Below, in pieces: positions 34,445-43,239 of a stretch of 64,000 nucleotides of DNA (positions are counted from its first letter, which is position 1; each line of letters opens with the position of its first letter). The notes below the pieces were generated by a model, which did not search any database, had not been told where the DNA came from, and was given only the letters and a program-made list of their open reading frames with translations. The position numbers were made by a program, and so were the translations under genes. The DNA comes from Lentimicrobiaceae bacterium (GTDB lineage: Bacteria; Bacteroidota; Bacteroidia; Bacteroidales; P3), in NCBI GenBank assembly GCA_022510485.1, contig JAFLTI010000006.1:7577-71576 (forward strand), given 5' to 3'.

Positions 34445-35923
34445 TTATGCCTTTTTCGGTTTGGGTTCTTCCTCTCCGGTAGCAAGCAGACGCTTGATTT
34501 CCTTGGGGTCCTTACAAAGAATGTAGAGGTAGTCTTTCTGCTGCAAGCGGGTATCTCCCACTGGAACGATATAGTCGCCGTGCCGCAGAATCATGGTGAT
34601 GCGCGTTTTTTCGGGCAGCCCGGCTTCCAGCAAGGTTTTACCTACCAAAGGAGAGTTCTTCTCTATCTCGATTTCAAACATTTCGGTTTTGCTGTCTATG
34701 TTGCGGCGCGCCATCAGACCCGAAGGCAGGATAATCGCCAAGTGCAGTTTCCGCGCCACCCAAGGGATGGAGGTTCCCTGCAATGCCATAGACAAAAACG
34801 AGATAAAGAATACGATACTGAAAATCGCATTCGATTTTTGAAGTCCGGCAACCAAAGGATAAGTGGCGAACACGATAGGAGCCGCCCCGCGCAAGCCCAC
34901 CCAAGAGATGAAAATCTGATCTTTGGCAGGGGTTTTCTTAAAGAACAGCAAACAGAGGAATACCGCCAAGGGTCTGCCTAAAAGAATGATAAATGCCGAT
35001 ATAAGAAGCCCTGTCCACTTGATTTTCCATACTTCGCTGGGAAACACCAGCAAACCAAGACTAAGAAAAAGGATAAGCTGCATGAGCCATGCGTAACCGT
35101 CAAAACTGCTTACGATAGCGCTGCGGCGCGTGAGCCTTTTGTTGCCCAGCACGATAGCGGAGATATAAACCGCAAGAAAGCCGTTTCCGCCGATAAAATC
35201 GGTAAACGAATAGGTAAACATCATCAGCGCGATAGCTAAAACCGGGTATAAGCCGGAATAACTGATACGGATCCGGTTGATGACGATAGTGGAAAACTTA
35301 CCCATAGCAAAACCCATAAAAGCACCTAAAAACAGCTGCAAAAGGAAGTGCAACAGGGCAAGCGGCAAGGAAAAATCCGCATTCTTTACCATACCCACAA
35401 AAAAGATGGTCAACAGAAACGCCACCGGGTCGTTACTTCCGCTTTCAAATTCAAGCAGAGGTTTGAGATTGTTTTTGAGCGAGAGGTTTTGGGCATTGAG
35501 AATATTGAATACTGCCGCCGCGTCGGTAGAAGATACGATGGAACCGAGCAAAAACGATTCCGCCCACGAAAAATTGGTAACGCATTTAACGAACAATCCT
35601 ATAAAAAAGGCGGTCAGCAATACTCCGAGCGTAGAAAGTGTAACCCCCTTGCCGATAACGGGTTTTATGGCGCTCCATTTGGTATCCAAACCACCCGAAA
35701 ACAAGATGAAGCAAAGAGCTGCCGTGCCGATGAATTGAGCTATTTCCGCCTGTTCGTAACCAAATTCGATTTTTCCTATGCCTTCCGAACCTGCCAACAT
35801 ACCGATGCCCAAAAACAGAATCAAGGCGGGAACGCCTATTCTCGATGAGGTCTTTCCTGCTAAGATGGCGAAAAACAGCAGCAAAGAAAAAATCAGAAGC
35901 GCATTATGGAAGGTTATGACCAT
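34445..35923 (-). CDS. Potassium/proton antiporter, CPA1 type with C-terminal RCK_C domain
   Basis: A 492-residue inner-membrane antiporter. The track start lies inside the tRNA-Leu gene; the ATG at 35923 (MVITFHNALLI) starts the first helix and is chosen. About 12 membrane helices carry the family's acidic residues (SIVSSTDAAAVF, ESGSNDPVAF). A soluble tail (about 395-490) carries a TrkA-C/RCK_C-like fold (SPLVGKTLLEAGLPEKTRI, then a GDTRL turn), which suggests ligand control. This layout matches NhaP2/CvrA K+/H+ antiporters. The start codon is only three bases from the 3' end of the tRNA, so it is probably expressed from the tRNA transcript after processing. Confidence 0.88.
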   Translation of the reverse strand: MVITFHNALLIFSLLLFFAILAGKTSSRIGVPALILFLGIGMLAGSEGIGKIEFGYEQAEIAQFIGTAALCFILFSGGLDTKWSAIKPVIGKGVTLSTLGVLLTAFFIGLFVKCVTNFSWAESFLLGSIVSSTDAAAVFNILNAQNLSLKNNLKPLLEFESGSNDPVAFLLTIFFVGMVKNADFSLPLALLHFLLQLFLGAFMGFAMGKFSTIVINRIRISYSGLYPVLAIALMMFTYSFTDFIGGNGFLAVYISAIVLGNKRLTRRSAIVSSFDGYAWLMQLILFLSLGLLVFPSEVWKIKWTGLLISAFIILLGRPLAVFLCLLFFKKTPAKDQIFISWVGLRGAAPIVFATYPLVAGLQKSNAIFSIVFFISFLSMALQGTSIPWVARKLHLAIILPSGLMARRNIDSKTEMFEIEIEKNSPLVGKTLLEAGLPEKTRITMILRHGDYIVPVGDTRLQQKDYLYILCKDPKEIKRLLATGEEEPKPKKA

Positions 35924-35925
35924 AG

Positions 35926-36007
35926 TGCGGATGAAGGGACTCGAACCCTTAAGCCTTTCGGCACCAGATCCTAAGTCTGGCGCGGCTACCAATTACGCCA
36001 CATCCGC
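35926..36007 (-). tRNA. tRNA-Leu (anticodon TAG)
   Basis: An 82-nt cloverleaf: acceptor gcggatg / catccgc, anticodon stem ccaga / tctgg around cttagga with anticodon TAG, variable arm gtgccgaaaggctt, T arm with ttcgagt, discriminator A. Confidence 0.95.
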
Positions 36008-36044
36008 AGGCTTGTTGTATTTTTGCGGCACAAAGTGCAGTTCA

Positions 36045-36052
36045 CAAAGGTA
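36045..36052 (-). promoter_or_regulatory. -7 box of the tRNA-Leu(TAG)/antiporter transcript
   Basis: The minus strand reads TACCTTTG (complement of caaaggta), 37 bases before the tRNA 5' end. The nearest TTG is 24 bases further, longer than ideal. Confidence 0.5.
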
Positions 36053-36061
36053 CAAAAAATA

Positions 36062-36745
36062 ATGAGCTTGGAAATCCAACAGACCCAAGACGGCAGCCAT
36101 ACGCTGTATTGGGCAGAAAAAAACGAACACTACCATTCCGTTCACGGATCGGTTCAGGAAGCGCGTAAAGTCTATGTCGAAACTGCCTTGTTGCCCGCTA
36201 TTCAAGCCTGTATCGCCGCCAAGAAAGATAAAGTGAGGGTGTTTGAAATGGGATTCGGCACCGCGCTCGATGCCTGCCTTACGATGCAGGAAGCCAACCG
36301 GCAAAAAATCAAGATAGAATATACCGCCATAGAGGCTTATCCCTTGTCGGAAGAAATATGGCGGCAGCTCAATCACCCGCAGATATTGGGTATGGATTCC
36401 GCTTGTTTTGAAAGTATGCACGCACAGCCTTTCGATGGGCTGTTGCACGAAATCACGCCCTTTTTCTCGCTTGCCAAAATCAAAGGCGATATGCAGACGG
36501 TCGCACTGCCCCCAAACCATTTCGATGCCGTTTATTACGATGCCTTTGCCCCATCGGTTCAACCGGAATTGTGGCAAGCCGAAATTTTTATCAAAATCCG
36601 CCAAGCCTGTACCTCACCTTGTTTTTTGAGTTCCTATTGCGCACAGGGGCAATTCCGCCGCAACCTCAAGGCGGCGGGTTTCTATGTGGAACGCCTGCCC
36701 GGACCGGCGGGAAAGCGCGAAATTACACTTGGATTCTGCTCTTAA
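36062..36745 (+). CDS. mnmD: tRNA (5-methylaminomethyl-2-thiouridine)(34)-methyltransferase-like protein
   Basis: A 227-residue SAM-dependent methyltransferase of the MnmD (DUF752, MnmC N-domain) family, which completes mnm5s2U34 at the tRNA wobble position. Motif I is VFEMGFGTALDACL (residues about 61-74) and the substrate-side motif is VYYDAFAPSVQPELW (about 157-171). The C-terminal oxidoreductase domain of bifunctional MnmC is absent, as is normal for MnmD. The ATG at 36062 is chosen; the upstream track start runs through the tRNA promoter region. It overlaps the divergent tRNA-Leu promoter. Confidence 0.88.
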   Translation: MSLEIQQTQDGSHTLYWAEKNEHYHSVHGSVQEARKVYVETALLPAIQACIAAKKDKVRVFEMGFGTALDACLTMQEANRQKIKIEYTAIEAYPLSEEIWRQLNHPQILGMDSACFESMHAQPFDGLLHEITPFFSLAKIKGDMQTVALPPNHFDAVYYDAFAPSVQPELWQAEIFIKIRQACTSPCFLSSYCAQGQFRRNLKAAGFYVERLPGPAGKREITLGFCS

Positions 36746-36760
36746 CTTTTCGTATATTTG
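36729..36760 (+). promoter_or_regulatory. Promoter of the rubrerythrin gene
   Basis: TTG at 36729-36731, 21 bases, tatatttg at 36753-36760. The -33 element lies inside the last codons of mnmD. Confidence 0.6.
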
Positions 36761-36803
36761 CTTTCGTCAATAATGCGAAAACAAACATTAAAAAGATAAA
36801 CCT

Positions 36804-37376
36804 ATGAACCTCAAAGGATCTCAGACCGAGAAAAATCTTCTCAAATCTTTTGCCGGAGAATCGCAGGCAAAGAACCGCTACACTTTTTTTGCCAAGCAGG
36901 CTAAAAAAGACGGATACGAACAGATAGCCGCCATTTTTGAAGAAACGGCGAAACAGGAAGAAGAGCACGCCAAACTATTCTTTAAGGCTCTTCAAGGTGG
37001 AACCGTAGAAATTACCGCCAGCTTTCCCGCCGGGCAGATTTTAGATACGCTTTCTAATCTGGAAGCTGCCGTTATGGGCGAAAACGAAGAATGGACAGAA
37101 CTCTATCCCGCCTTTGCCGAAGTGGCAAAGAACGAAGGCTTCGACGATATCGCCACCATGTTCACCATGATTTCCGGTGTGGAAAAAGAACACGAAATAC
37201 GTTACCGCAAACTCTTGGAAAACCTTAAGAACGGTACCGTGTTCAAAAAAGGAGAAAAAGTGTATTGGTATTGCCGCAACTGCGGACATATCCACTACGG
37301 CGAAGACGCTCCCGGAATATGCCCCGTCTGCAAGCATCCGCAGGCATATTTCCAATTACAGGTCAGGGAATACTAA
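36804..37376 (+). CDS. rbr: Rubrerythrin
   Basis: A 190-residue non-heme diiron peroxidase that reduces hydrogen peroxide in the cytosol of anaerobes. The N-terminal four-helix bundle has the diiron Glu ligands in FAGESQAKNRY, EETAKQEEEHA and FAEVAKNEGFDD, then GVEKEHEIRY. The C-terminal rubredoxin-like domain has two Cys pairs, CRNCG and CPVCK. All metal ligands look intact. It has its own promoter and is followed 10 bases later by the MFS gene, with which it may be co-transcribed. It fits an anaerobic, oxygen-stress-exposed host. Confidence 0.96.
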   Translation: MNLKGSQTEKNLLKSFAGESQAKNRYTFFAKQAKKDGYEQIAAIFEETAKQEEEHAKLFFKALQGGTVEITASFPAGQILDTLSNLEAAVMGENEEWTELYPAFAEVAKNEGFDDIATMFTMISGVEKEHEIRYRKLLENLKNGTVFKKGEKVYWYCRNCGHIHYGEDAPGICPVCKHPQAYFQLQVREY

Positions 37377-37386
37377 AACCTCGCCC

Positions 37387-38634
37387 ATGCTTAAAAAATC
37401 TCCGCTTGCCGTCATAGGCATACTGTTCTTTATTTTCGGCTTTGTAACATGGCTCAACTCAGCCTTGGTGCCGTTCTTAAGGATAGCGTGCGAGCTCGAT
37501 AATTTTCAATCGTACTTCGTTACGTTCATGTTCTACATTGCCTATTTCATCTTTGCCATTCCTTCGGCAAAGGTTATCGACAGAATAGGCTACAAGAAAT
37601 CCATTTCGGTAGGCTTGGGCGTTATGGCGGCAGGCGCGGCTTTGTTTATTCCGGCGGCATACACCCGTTTCTATATGTTTTTCCTGTCGGGTCTGTTCCT
37701 GATGGGAGCGGGTTTGGCACTGTTGCAAACGGCAGCCAATCCCTACGCGGCAGTCTTGGGTTCTCCCGAAACGGCGGCTAAACGCATCGGCATTATGGGC
37801 GTCTGCAACAAGTTTGCCGGTATCTTGGCGCCGCTTATCTTAGGTTCCATTACCTTAAAGAATGCCGATGCTGTCTTGCGGCAGGTGCAGAATCCTGCCA
37901 TAACGGCGGCACGGCAGGCGGAGATTTTAGACAATCTTGCCTTGCAGTGTTTGATTCCCTATTTCTGCATTGTGGCGGTTTTAGTCTTGCTGGCGGTGTT
38001 TATCCGCAGGGTTTCCCTGCCCGATATTCAAGAAGAAAAAACGGAAACGGAATACTTGGAAGTTGAAACCAAGCGTTCCATTTTCGGTTACGGTAGGCTG
38101 TGGGGTGGCGTAATGGCGTTGTTTTTCTATGTGGGAGCCGAGGTAATCGGGGTAGACAGTCTGATAAGCTATGCCTCCTCCTTGGGCATATCCAGCTATT
38201 CGGCAAAGATATTCCCTTCTTTCTCGATGGTGGCTTTCTTAATAGGCTACCTGATAGGAATTATCGGTATTCCTCGGTGGTTCGGCCAGCGTGCGGCACT
38301 GATTTTTTCCGCTTTGGGTTGTATGGCAGTGGTTACGGCAAGCCTCTTAACCTCCGGCATCCTTTCGGTTTATATCTTGGTATGGTTAGGCTTAACCAAC
38401 GCTATGATTTGGCCTGCCGTATGGGGGTTGGCTATCGAGGGTTTGGGAAAGCACACCTCCACCGGTTCGTCTTTATTGGTAATGTCTATTGTGGGGGGAG
38501 CCTTGCTGCCCCTCTTGTTCGGCAGAATAGTGGATATATCCGGTTATGGCTATGCCTATCTGCTGCTTTACCCTTGTTATGCAATAATTTTGGGGTACGC
38601 ACTTTGGAATAAGCCGAAAAAACATTATCTTTGA
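37387..38634 (+). CDS. MFS sugar permease, FucP/GluP type
   Basis: A 415-residue, 12-helix proton symporter of the major facilitator superfamily. The track ORF begins inside the rubrerythrin gene; the ATG at 37387 (MLKKSPLAVIGILFF) begins the first helix and is chosen. FucP-family features are FFIFGFVTWLNSALVPFL in helix 1, YAAVLGSPETAAKRI after helix 4 and QTAANPYAAVLG. Likely substrates are fucose, glucose or galactose. It follows rubrerythrin by 10 bases. The promoter of the next gene overlaps its stop codon. Confidence 0.87.
   Translation: MLKKSPLAVIGILFFIFGFVTWLNSALVPFLRIACELDNFQSYFVTFMFYIAYFIFAIPSAKVIDRIGYKKSISVGLGVMAAGAALFIPAAYTRFYMFFLSGLFLMGAGLALLQTAANPYAAVLGSPETAAKRIGIMGVCNKFAGILAPLILGSITLKNADAVLRQVQNPAITAARQAEILDNLALQCLIPYFCIVAVLVLLAVFIRRVSLPDIQEEKTETEYLEVETKRSIFGYGRLWGGVMALFFYVGAEVIGVDSLISYASSLGISSYSAKIFPSFSMVAFLIGYLIGIIGIPRWFGQRAALIFSALGCMAVVTASLLTSGILSVYILVWLGLTNAMIWPAVWGLAIEGLGKHTSTGSSLLVMSIVGGALLPLLFGRIVDISGYGYAYLLLYPCYAIILGYALWNKPKKHYL
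38604..38633 (+). promoter_or_regulatory. Promoter of the 320-residue lipoprotein gene
   Basis: TTG at 38604-38606, exactly 19 bases, tatctttg at 38626-38633. A textbook Bacteroidota promoter, placed over the last codons of the MFS gene. Confidence 0.7.
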
Positions 38635-38698
38635 CGTTCCCGATTTTTGGGTTTTTTAGTTAATAAGTTGAAAGACAAAATAAAATAAGTTTTCAAGC

Positions 38699-39661
38699 AT
38701 GAAAAAGCTACTTAAATTCATGGCATGCGCTTTGGCGGTGTCATTCGGTTTGACGGCCTGCGACAAAGGGGAAGAATCGCATCATCCTTACGATAGCGGA
38801 TACAAACCCAAAGGTTCCCAGCTTAATACATCCCACAAATTAGTGGGTCAGATGTATGGGGTTGACGGTGTTGTAACCGACCCTGCGGATGCCCAAGGTA
38901 TTGTTTTTGCCGTGTCCAAAGACGGGTCTACGGCATATTTGGTAGCTTTTACCGATGCGATGGTTGTAGGTGGAAACACCCCGAACAATAGGGAAACTTT
39001 CTGCTTCTATAACCCGAGAGAAGGTGAGTCCGGATATTTTTCATTGCAGATGCTCTGGGGGCTTACCGTTCCTTCCAAACGCGACACCATCATTACTACC
39101 AAAACAGAAAATGGTGTGGTAGTTTCAGACACGACTATCAAGACGAAAGGCATTATCAACAATGTTGACGGCGAAATCAACACGAACCAGATTATGGAAC
39201 TTTTTGCCGAAACCGCCCGTCAGGACTCTACCATAACGGTGCCTTCGGTGTATGCTGCAAAACTGTGCCGCGATTACTACAGAAGGCAGTGGGGAACGGC
39301 TCTGTTGGATGCCGACGATCCCATTGCTCAGAAATGGGCAAGTACAAAAGGCGAATGGTATCTTCCCTCTATCGAAGAATTGGGCGATTTGATGAAAAAC
39401 CGCGACAAGATCAACAAGAAATACTACGGTAAGAACGAAGGAATGTTCGTAGACAAAACCTATTTCTTTATGCCGATTGGCGGAGAAAACGGCCATGCCT
39501 ACTGGTCTTCTTCGGAATTCAATCAGCAGGCAGCGTGGTATTGCCTTTCGAGGGTAGGCAACGGTACCGACTATTCCGGTAACAAACGCTATGGATATTT
39601 CCAGAAGAACGACAAGCAGAATATGTATGTTCGTCCTATTCGTAAAGCGCCGATTAGATAA
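38699..39661 (+). CDS. Lipoprotein with FISUMP/DUF1566-like C-terminal domain
   Basis: A 320-residue predicted lipoprotein. The signal is MKKLLKFMACALAVSFGLTAC, with the lipobox LTAC at about residue 21. The C-terminal half has the pattern WYLPSIEELGDLM, YWSSSE, then YVRPIRK at the very end, as in DUF1566 and Fibrobacter-type paralogous domains that adopt a C-type-lectin-like fold. A role in surface binding is possible but unproven. Between the lipobox and that domain is a region I do not recognise. It has a strong promoter and a terminator of its own. Confidence 0.78.
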   Translation: MKKLLKFMACALAVSFGLTACDKGEESHHPYDSGYKPKGSQLNTSHKLVGQMYGVDGVVTDPADAQGIVFAVSKDGSTAYLVAFTDAMVVGGNTPNNRETFCFYNPREGESGYFSLQMLWGLTVPSKRDTIITTKTENGVVVSDTTIKTKGIINNVDGEINTNQIMELFAETARQDSTITVPSVYAAKLCRDYYRRQWGTALLDADDPIAQKWASTKGEWYLPSIEELGDLMKNRDKINKKYYGKNEGMFVDKTYFFMPIGGENGHAYWSSSEFNQQAAWYCLSRVGNGTDYSGNKRYGYFQKNDKQNMYVRPIRKAPIR

Positions 39662-39680
39662 TCGTGCTCAATACTTTCAA

Positions 39681-39716
39681 AAAGGGCTGCTTACATAATA
39701 TAGGCAGCCTTTTTTG
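39681..39716 (+). terminator. Terminator after the lipoprotein gene
   Basis: gggctgc / gcagcct stem (39684-39690 and 39704-39710) with a flanking A-run and a T-run of seven. Confidence 0.75.
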
Positions 39717-39748
39717 TTTGAGGACAAAACTTTGAAATCAAGAAAGAA

Positions 39749-41047
39749 ATGAAAAAGAATTTTGTAGAAGAACTGCGTTGGCGGGGTATGTTGCAGGATA
39801 TGATGCCCGGTACCGAAGAATTGTTGCAGAAAGAACAGGTAACGGCTTACGTGGGTATTGACCCGACTGCGGACTCCTTACATATAGGGCATTTGGTAAG
39901 CATTATGATGCTCAAGCATTTTCAAGAATGTGGACACAAGCCTTTGGCTTTGGTGGGCGGTGCCACCGGTATGATAGGCGACCCCTCCGGAAAGAGTGCC
40001 GAAAGGGTACTCCTCAACGAAGAAACCCTGCGCCATAATCAGGAGTGCATCAAGAAACAGCTTGCCAGATTTCTCGATTTTGACAGCACCGCGCCCAATG
40101 CCGCCGAGTTGGTAAACAACTACGACTGGATGAAAGATATGAGTTTTTTGGCTTTTATCCGTGATATTGGCAAGCACATTACCGTTAACTATATGATGGC
40201 TAAGGATTCAGTAAAGAAACGCTTTTCGGGAGAAGCCGGTACCGAGGGGATGTCCTTTACCGAATTTACCTATCAGCTGGTGCAGGGCAACGACTTTTTG
40301 CACTTGTTGCAGACTAAGAACTGCAAATTGCAGATGGGCGGTTCCGACCAATGGGGCAATATTACCACGGGAACCGAACTGATACGCCGGATTGCCGGCA
40401 AGGAGGCGTTTGCGCTTACCTGCCCGCTTATAACCAAAGCCGACGGCGGTAAATTCGGCAAGACCGAAACCGGCAATATATGGTTGGACGCTGCCAAGAC
40501 CTCGCCCTATAAGTTCTACCAATTCTGGCTCAATTGCTCGGATGCGGATTCTGCCAAGTATATCCGGATTTTTACCATGATGAGCCGCGAAGAAATAGAG
40601 GCGTTGGAAAAAGAGCACGCCGAAGCTCCGCATCTGCGCTTGTTGCAAAAGGCGCTTGCCAAAGATCTCACTATCCGCGTTCATTCGCAAAAAGACTACG
40701 AAACGGCGGTAGAGGCTTCCGAAATCCTGTTTGGAAAAAGCACTACCGAATCCTTGCGTAAATTAGACACCGAAACCTTCTTGTCGGTTTTTGAAGGAGT
40801 GCCTTGCAGTGAGGTGGAAAGCGGCGAGTTTGACGGAAACACATCTTTGATAGATCTGCTTTCAGACAAAACGGGCATCTTTGCCTCCAAGAGCGAGGTG
40901 CGCCGCGCCTTAAAGGAAAACAGCCTTTCGATAAACAAGGAAAAGGCTACCGAACAAACGCCCGTGAATAGGGAAATGTTGCTTAACGGTGCCTATGTAT
41001 TGGTGCAGAAAGGCAAGAAAAACTATTTTCTGATTCACGTAAAATAA
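39749..41047 (+). CDS. tyrS: Tyrosyl-tRNA synthetase
   Basis: A 432-residue class I aminoacyl-tRNA synthetase. The HIGH motif is in DSLHIGHLV (about residue 46). The tyrosine-binding site includes YQLVQGNDF and [11 protein letters not shown]. The KMSKS equivalent is KFGKTETGN (about 234). A C-terminal S4 RNA-binding domain ([19 protein letters not shown]) completes the bacterial TyrS layout. It is followed 26 bases later by the rsmE fusion. No T-box is expected in this phylum and none is seen. Confidence 0.97.
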   Translation: MKKNFVEELRWRGMLQDMMPGTEELLQKEQVTAYVGIDPTADSLHIGHLVSIMMLKHFQECGHKPLALVGGATGMIGDPSGKSAERVLLNEETLRHNQECIKKQLARFLDFDSTAPNAAELVNNYDWMKDMSFLAFIRDIGKHITVNYMMAKDSVKKRFSGEAGTEGMSFTEFTYQLVQGNDFLHLLQTKNCKLQMGGSDQWGNITTGTELIRRIAGKEAFALTCPLITKADGGKFGKTETGNIWLDAAKTSPYKFYQFWLNCSDADSAKYIRIFTMMSREEIEALEKEHAEAPHLRLLQKALAKDLTIRVHSQKDYETAVEASEILFGKSTTESLRKLDTETFLSVFEGVPCSEVESGEFDGNTSLIDLLSDKTGIFASKSEVRRALKENSLSINKEKATEQTPVNREMLLNGAYVLVQKGKKNYFLIHVK

Positions 41048-41073
41048 CGGCAAACCGAGAAAGATTTTAGCCG

Positions 41074-42459
41074 ATGTTTTTGTTTTATGCACCTGAGGTA
41101 ACAAACGGCAATTGCTGTTTTTCGCCTGCCGAGAGCAGGCATTGCGCCAAAGTGCTGCGGCTTTTGCCGGGGCAGGAGGTGTGGGTTACCGATGGAGTGG
41201 GCTTTCTGTACTTGGCGGAACTCAGCGTGGTAAGCGACAAAGCTTGTATGGCGCGTGTGCGCAAGGTGCTGCGTTCTCCCGATGAAGCAGGAAATGGTAG
41301 ACCTCCGGTTCATATCGTGATGGCTCCCACTAAAAACATGGAACGTACCGAATGGTTTTTAGAAAAAGCCACGGAGGTGGGATTAGGCAAGATTTCCTTT
41401 ATCCGCACCGAACATTCGGAGCGCAAGGTGGTAAAGCCCGAGCGCGTGGAATCCATCTTGGTGGCGGCAATGAAACAGTCGCAGCAGGCTTATCTGCCCT
41501 TGCAGCAGGAAATGTGTTCCTTAGACGAGTATCTAAAAAGGGCGGAAGTTGGGCAAGATACCGATGTGCAGAAGTTTATAGCCTATTGCGGCGCGGAATA
41601 CGAAAAGAAATCGTATTTAGAGCTTTTGCAAGCCGGAACGCCGGTTGAGGTAATGATAGGACCCGAAGGCGATTTTTCGCCCGGGGAAGTAAAAAAATGC
41701 GTCAAGGCAGGCTATGTTCCCGTCAGTTTGGGCGATACCCGGCTGCGTACCGAAACGGCGGCTTTGTTCGCGGCATGGGCTCCAGCCTTTTTGAAAGGGG
41801 CAAAGAAGATTGTGCTGAGCTGTTTGCTCTTTTTATGCCTGTCTTTAGTAGGCATAAAAGCACAGCAGATACAGATAGGGCTTCTCAAATACAGGGGAGG
41901 GGGCGACTGGTACGCCAATCCTACCTCTCTGCCCAATCTGATAGCCTTTGCCAACCGCGAGGCGGGAATGGATTTAGACCCGCAGCCGGTTACGGTAGAA
42001 GTGGGAGGACAGGCATTGTTCGGCTGTCCTTTCGTACACATGACAGGTCATGGAAATGTAGTGTTTTCCGCTGCCGAGATACAAAACTTGCGCGCCTATC
42101 TCTTGGGGGGCGGATTTCTGCATATAGACGACAATTACGGTATGGATAAGTTTATCCGTGCCCAGATGAAAAAAGCCTTTCCCGAACTTGATTTTGTAGA
42201 ATTGCCTGCCTCCCACCCGGTGTTCAGGCAAACTTTTGACTACAGCCGCACGGGGCTGCCAAAGATACACGAGCACGATGCCAAGCGACCGCAGGCTTTT
42301 GCCTTGTTTTATGAAGGCAGGATGATATGTTTCTATACCTACGAGTGTGATTTGGGCGACGGCTGGGAAGATACCGAGGTGCATGGCGATACGCCCGAAG
42401 CCCACCGCAGGGCTTTGGAAATGGGAACCAACCTCTTGCAGTATGTATTCATGCAATAA
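41074..42459 (+). CDS. rsmE: RsmE rRNA methyltransferase fused in frame to a DUF4159 protein
   Basis: 461 residues in one open frame. Residues 1 to about 238 are RsmE, the SPOUT methyltransferase for m3U1498 of 16S rRNA: an N-terminal PUA-like part, TKNMERTEWFLEKATEVG, SQQAYLP, and the knot motifs IGPEGDFSPGE and SLGDTRLRTETA. Then comes KKIVLSCLLFLCLSLVG and KAQ, which looks exactly like a signal peptide, followed by a DUF4159 domain (IGLLKYRGGGDWYAN, GGGFLHIDDNYGMD, to the end). A cytosolic enzyme joined to an exported domain is unexpected. A TTG at 41791 could restart translation and produce the exported part separately. Either a true fusion, a loss of the rsmE stop, or a sequence error. 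Confidence 0.85.
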   Translation: MFLFYAPEVTNGNCCFSPAESRHCAKVLRLLPGQEVWVTDGVGFLYLAELSVVSDKACMARVRKVLRSPDEAGNGRPPVHIVMAPTKNMERTEWFLEKATEVGLGKISFIRTEHSERKVVKPERVESILVAAMKQSQQAYLPLQQEMCSLDEYLKRAEVGQDTDVQKFIAYCGAEYEKKSYLELLQAGTPVEVMIGPEGDFSPGEVKKCVKAGYVPVSLGDTRLRTETAALFAAWAPAFLKGAKKIVLSCLLFLCLSLVGIKAQQIQIGLLKYRGGGDWYANPTSLPNLIAFANREAGMDLDPQPVTVEVGGQALFGCPFVHMTGHGNVVFSAAEIQNLRAYLLGGGFLHIDDNYGMDKFIRAQMKKAFPELDFVELPASHPVFRQTFDYSRTGLPKIHEHDAKRPQAFALFYEGRMICFYTYECDLGDGWEDTEVHGDTPEAHRRALEMGTNLLQYVFMQ

Positions 42460-42471
42460 AAAAATAAGGAT

Positions 42472-43239
42472 ATGAAAAAGTTTCTTGTAAAAACCCTGTT
42501 CTTAGGATTTATCAGTGTTTTGTCCGTATCGGCATACGCACAGAACCAATCCTCCGCCAATCTACAAAAGATAGAATTGTCGGAAGTTAAGATTTTAGAG
42601 GTAAACGGAAAGTTCAAAATCAACCTGATTCAAGGAACAAAAGAAGAAGCCGAACTGGATGCTCCGGCAGAAGTCTTGTCAAAGATTACCATGAAGCAGA
42701 GCGGTAAAAAACTTACGCTTTCAGTAAAAGACAAAGATTCCCGCGCGCATGATCCCTTTACGGTAAACATTATCTTGAAAGATCCGGAACAGATTTCTTT
42801 GCAAGGGCTTGCCCAAGTAGAAATGCAAGGGATTTTTGCCTGCAAGAAAATGAATCTGCAATTGGCGGACAAGGTATCTTTTCAAGGGGAGTTACGTACT
42901 TCCGAAAGCATCAATATCAAGATGTCGGGTCATGCAAGCTTGGAAGCATCGTTAACGGCAATCAAGCCGAGCAAGATAGAACTTTCGGACTATGCCACAG
43001 CCGAGCTAAAAGGTCATGTTCCGTCAGTGTCCCTGACTCAGAGCGGCAGCAGCAAATTAGGTTCAAGGGCTTTCAGCACCAATACGGTAACGGCTAAGAT
43101 GTCGAATATGACAACGGCAGAACTTACAGTAAACAAGAGCCTTTCCGCCACAACAGAAGACAGTGCGGTGCTGCATTACGGCGGAGTGCCTAAAACTAAA
43201 GTAAGCTGTTCGGGTGTTTCTAAGGTGGTGGCTCTCTAA
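42472..43239 (+). CDS. GIN-domain (DUF2807) exported protein
   Basis: A 255-residue exported protein. The signal peptide is [23 protein letters not shown]. The mature part is a beta-helical GIN/DUF2807 (head GIN, 'putative auto-transporter adhesin') domain, with the motifs [17 protein letters not shown] and repeated short strands ending in a small residue ([26 protein letters not shown]). These proteins are common and multicopy in Bacteroidota; the function is unknown. It lies 12 bases after the rsmE-DUF4159 gene, so it is probably in the same transcript, and its stop overlaps that of prfB on the other strand. Confidence 0.85.
   Translation: MKKFLVKTLFLGFISVLSVSAYAQNQSSANLQKIELSEVKILEVNGKFKINLIQGTKEEAELDAPAEVLSKITMKQSGKKLTLSVKDKDSRAHDPFTVNIILKDPEQISLQGLAQVEMQGIFACKKMNLQLADKVSFQGELRTSESINIKMSGHASLEASLTAIKPSKIELSDYATAELKGHVPSVSLTQSGSSKLGSRAFSTNTVTAKMSNMTTAELTVNKSLSATTEDSAVLHYGGVPKTKVSCSGVSKVVAL

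Noticed and set aside
35924-35992. N-terminal extension of the antiporter ORF
   Set aside because: It lies within the tRNA-Leu(TAG) gene.
39662-39748. A T-box or riboswitch upstream of tyrS
   Set aside because: Only the preceding terminator hairpin is seen; no specifier loop or T-box sequence.
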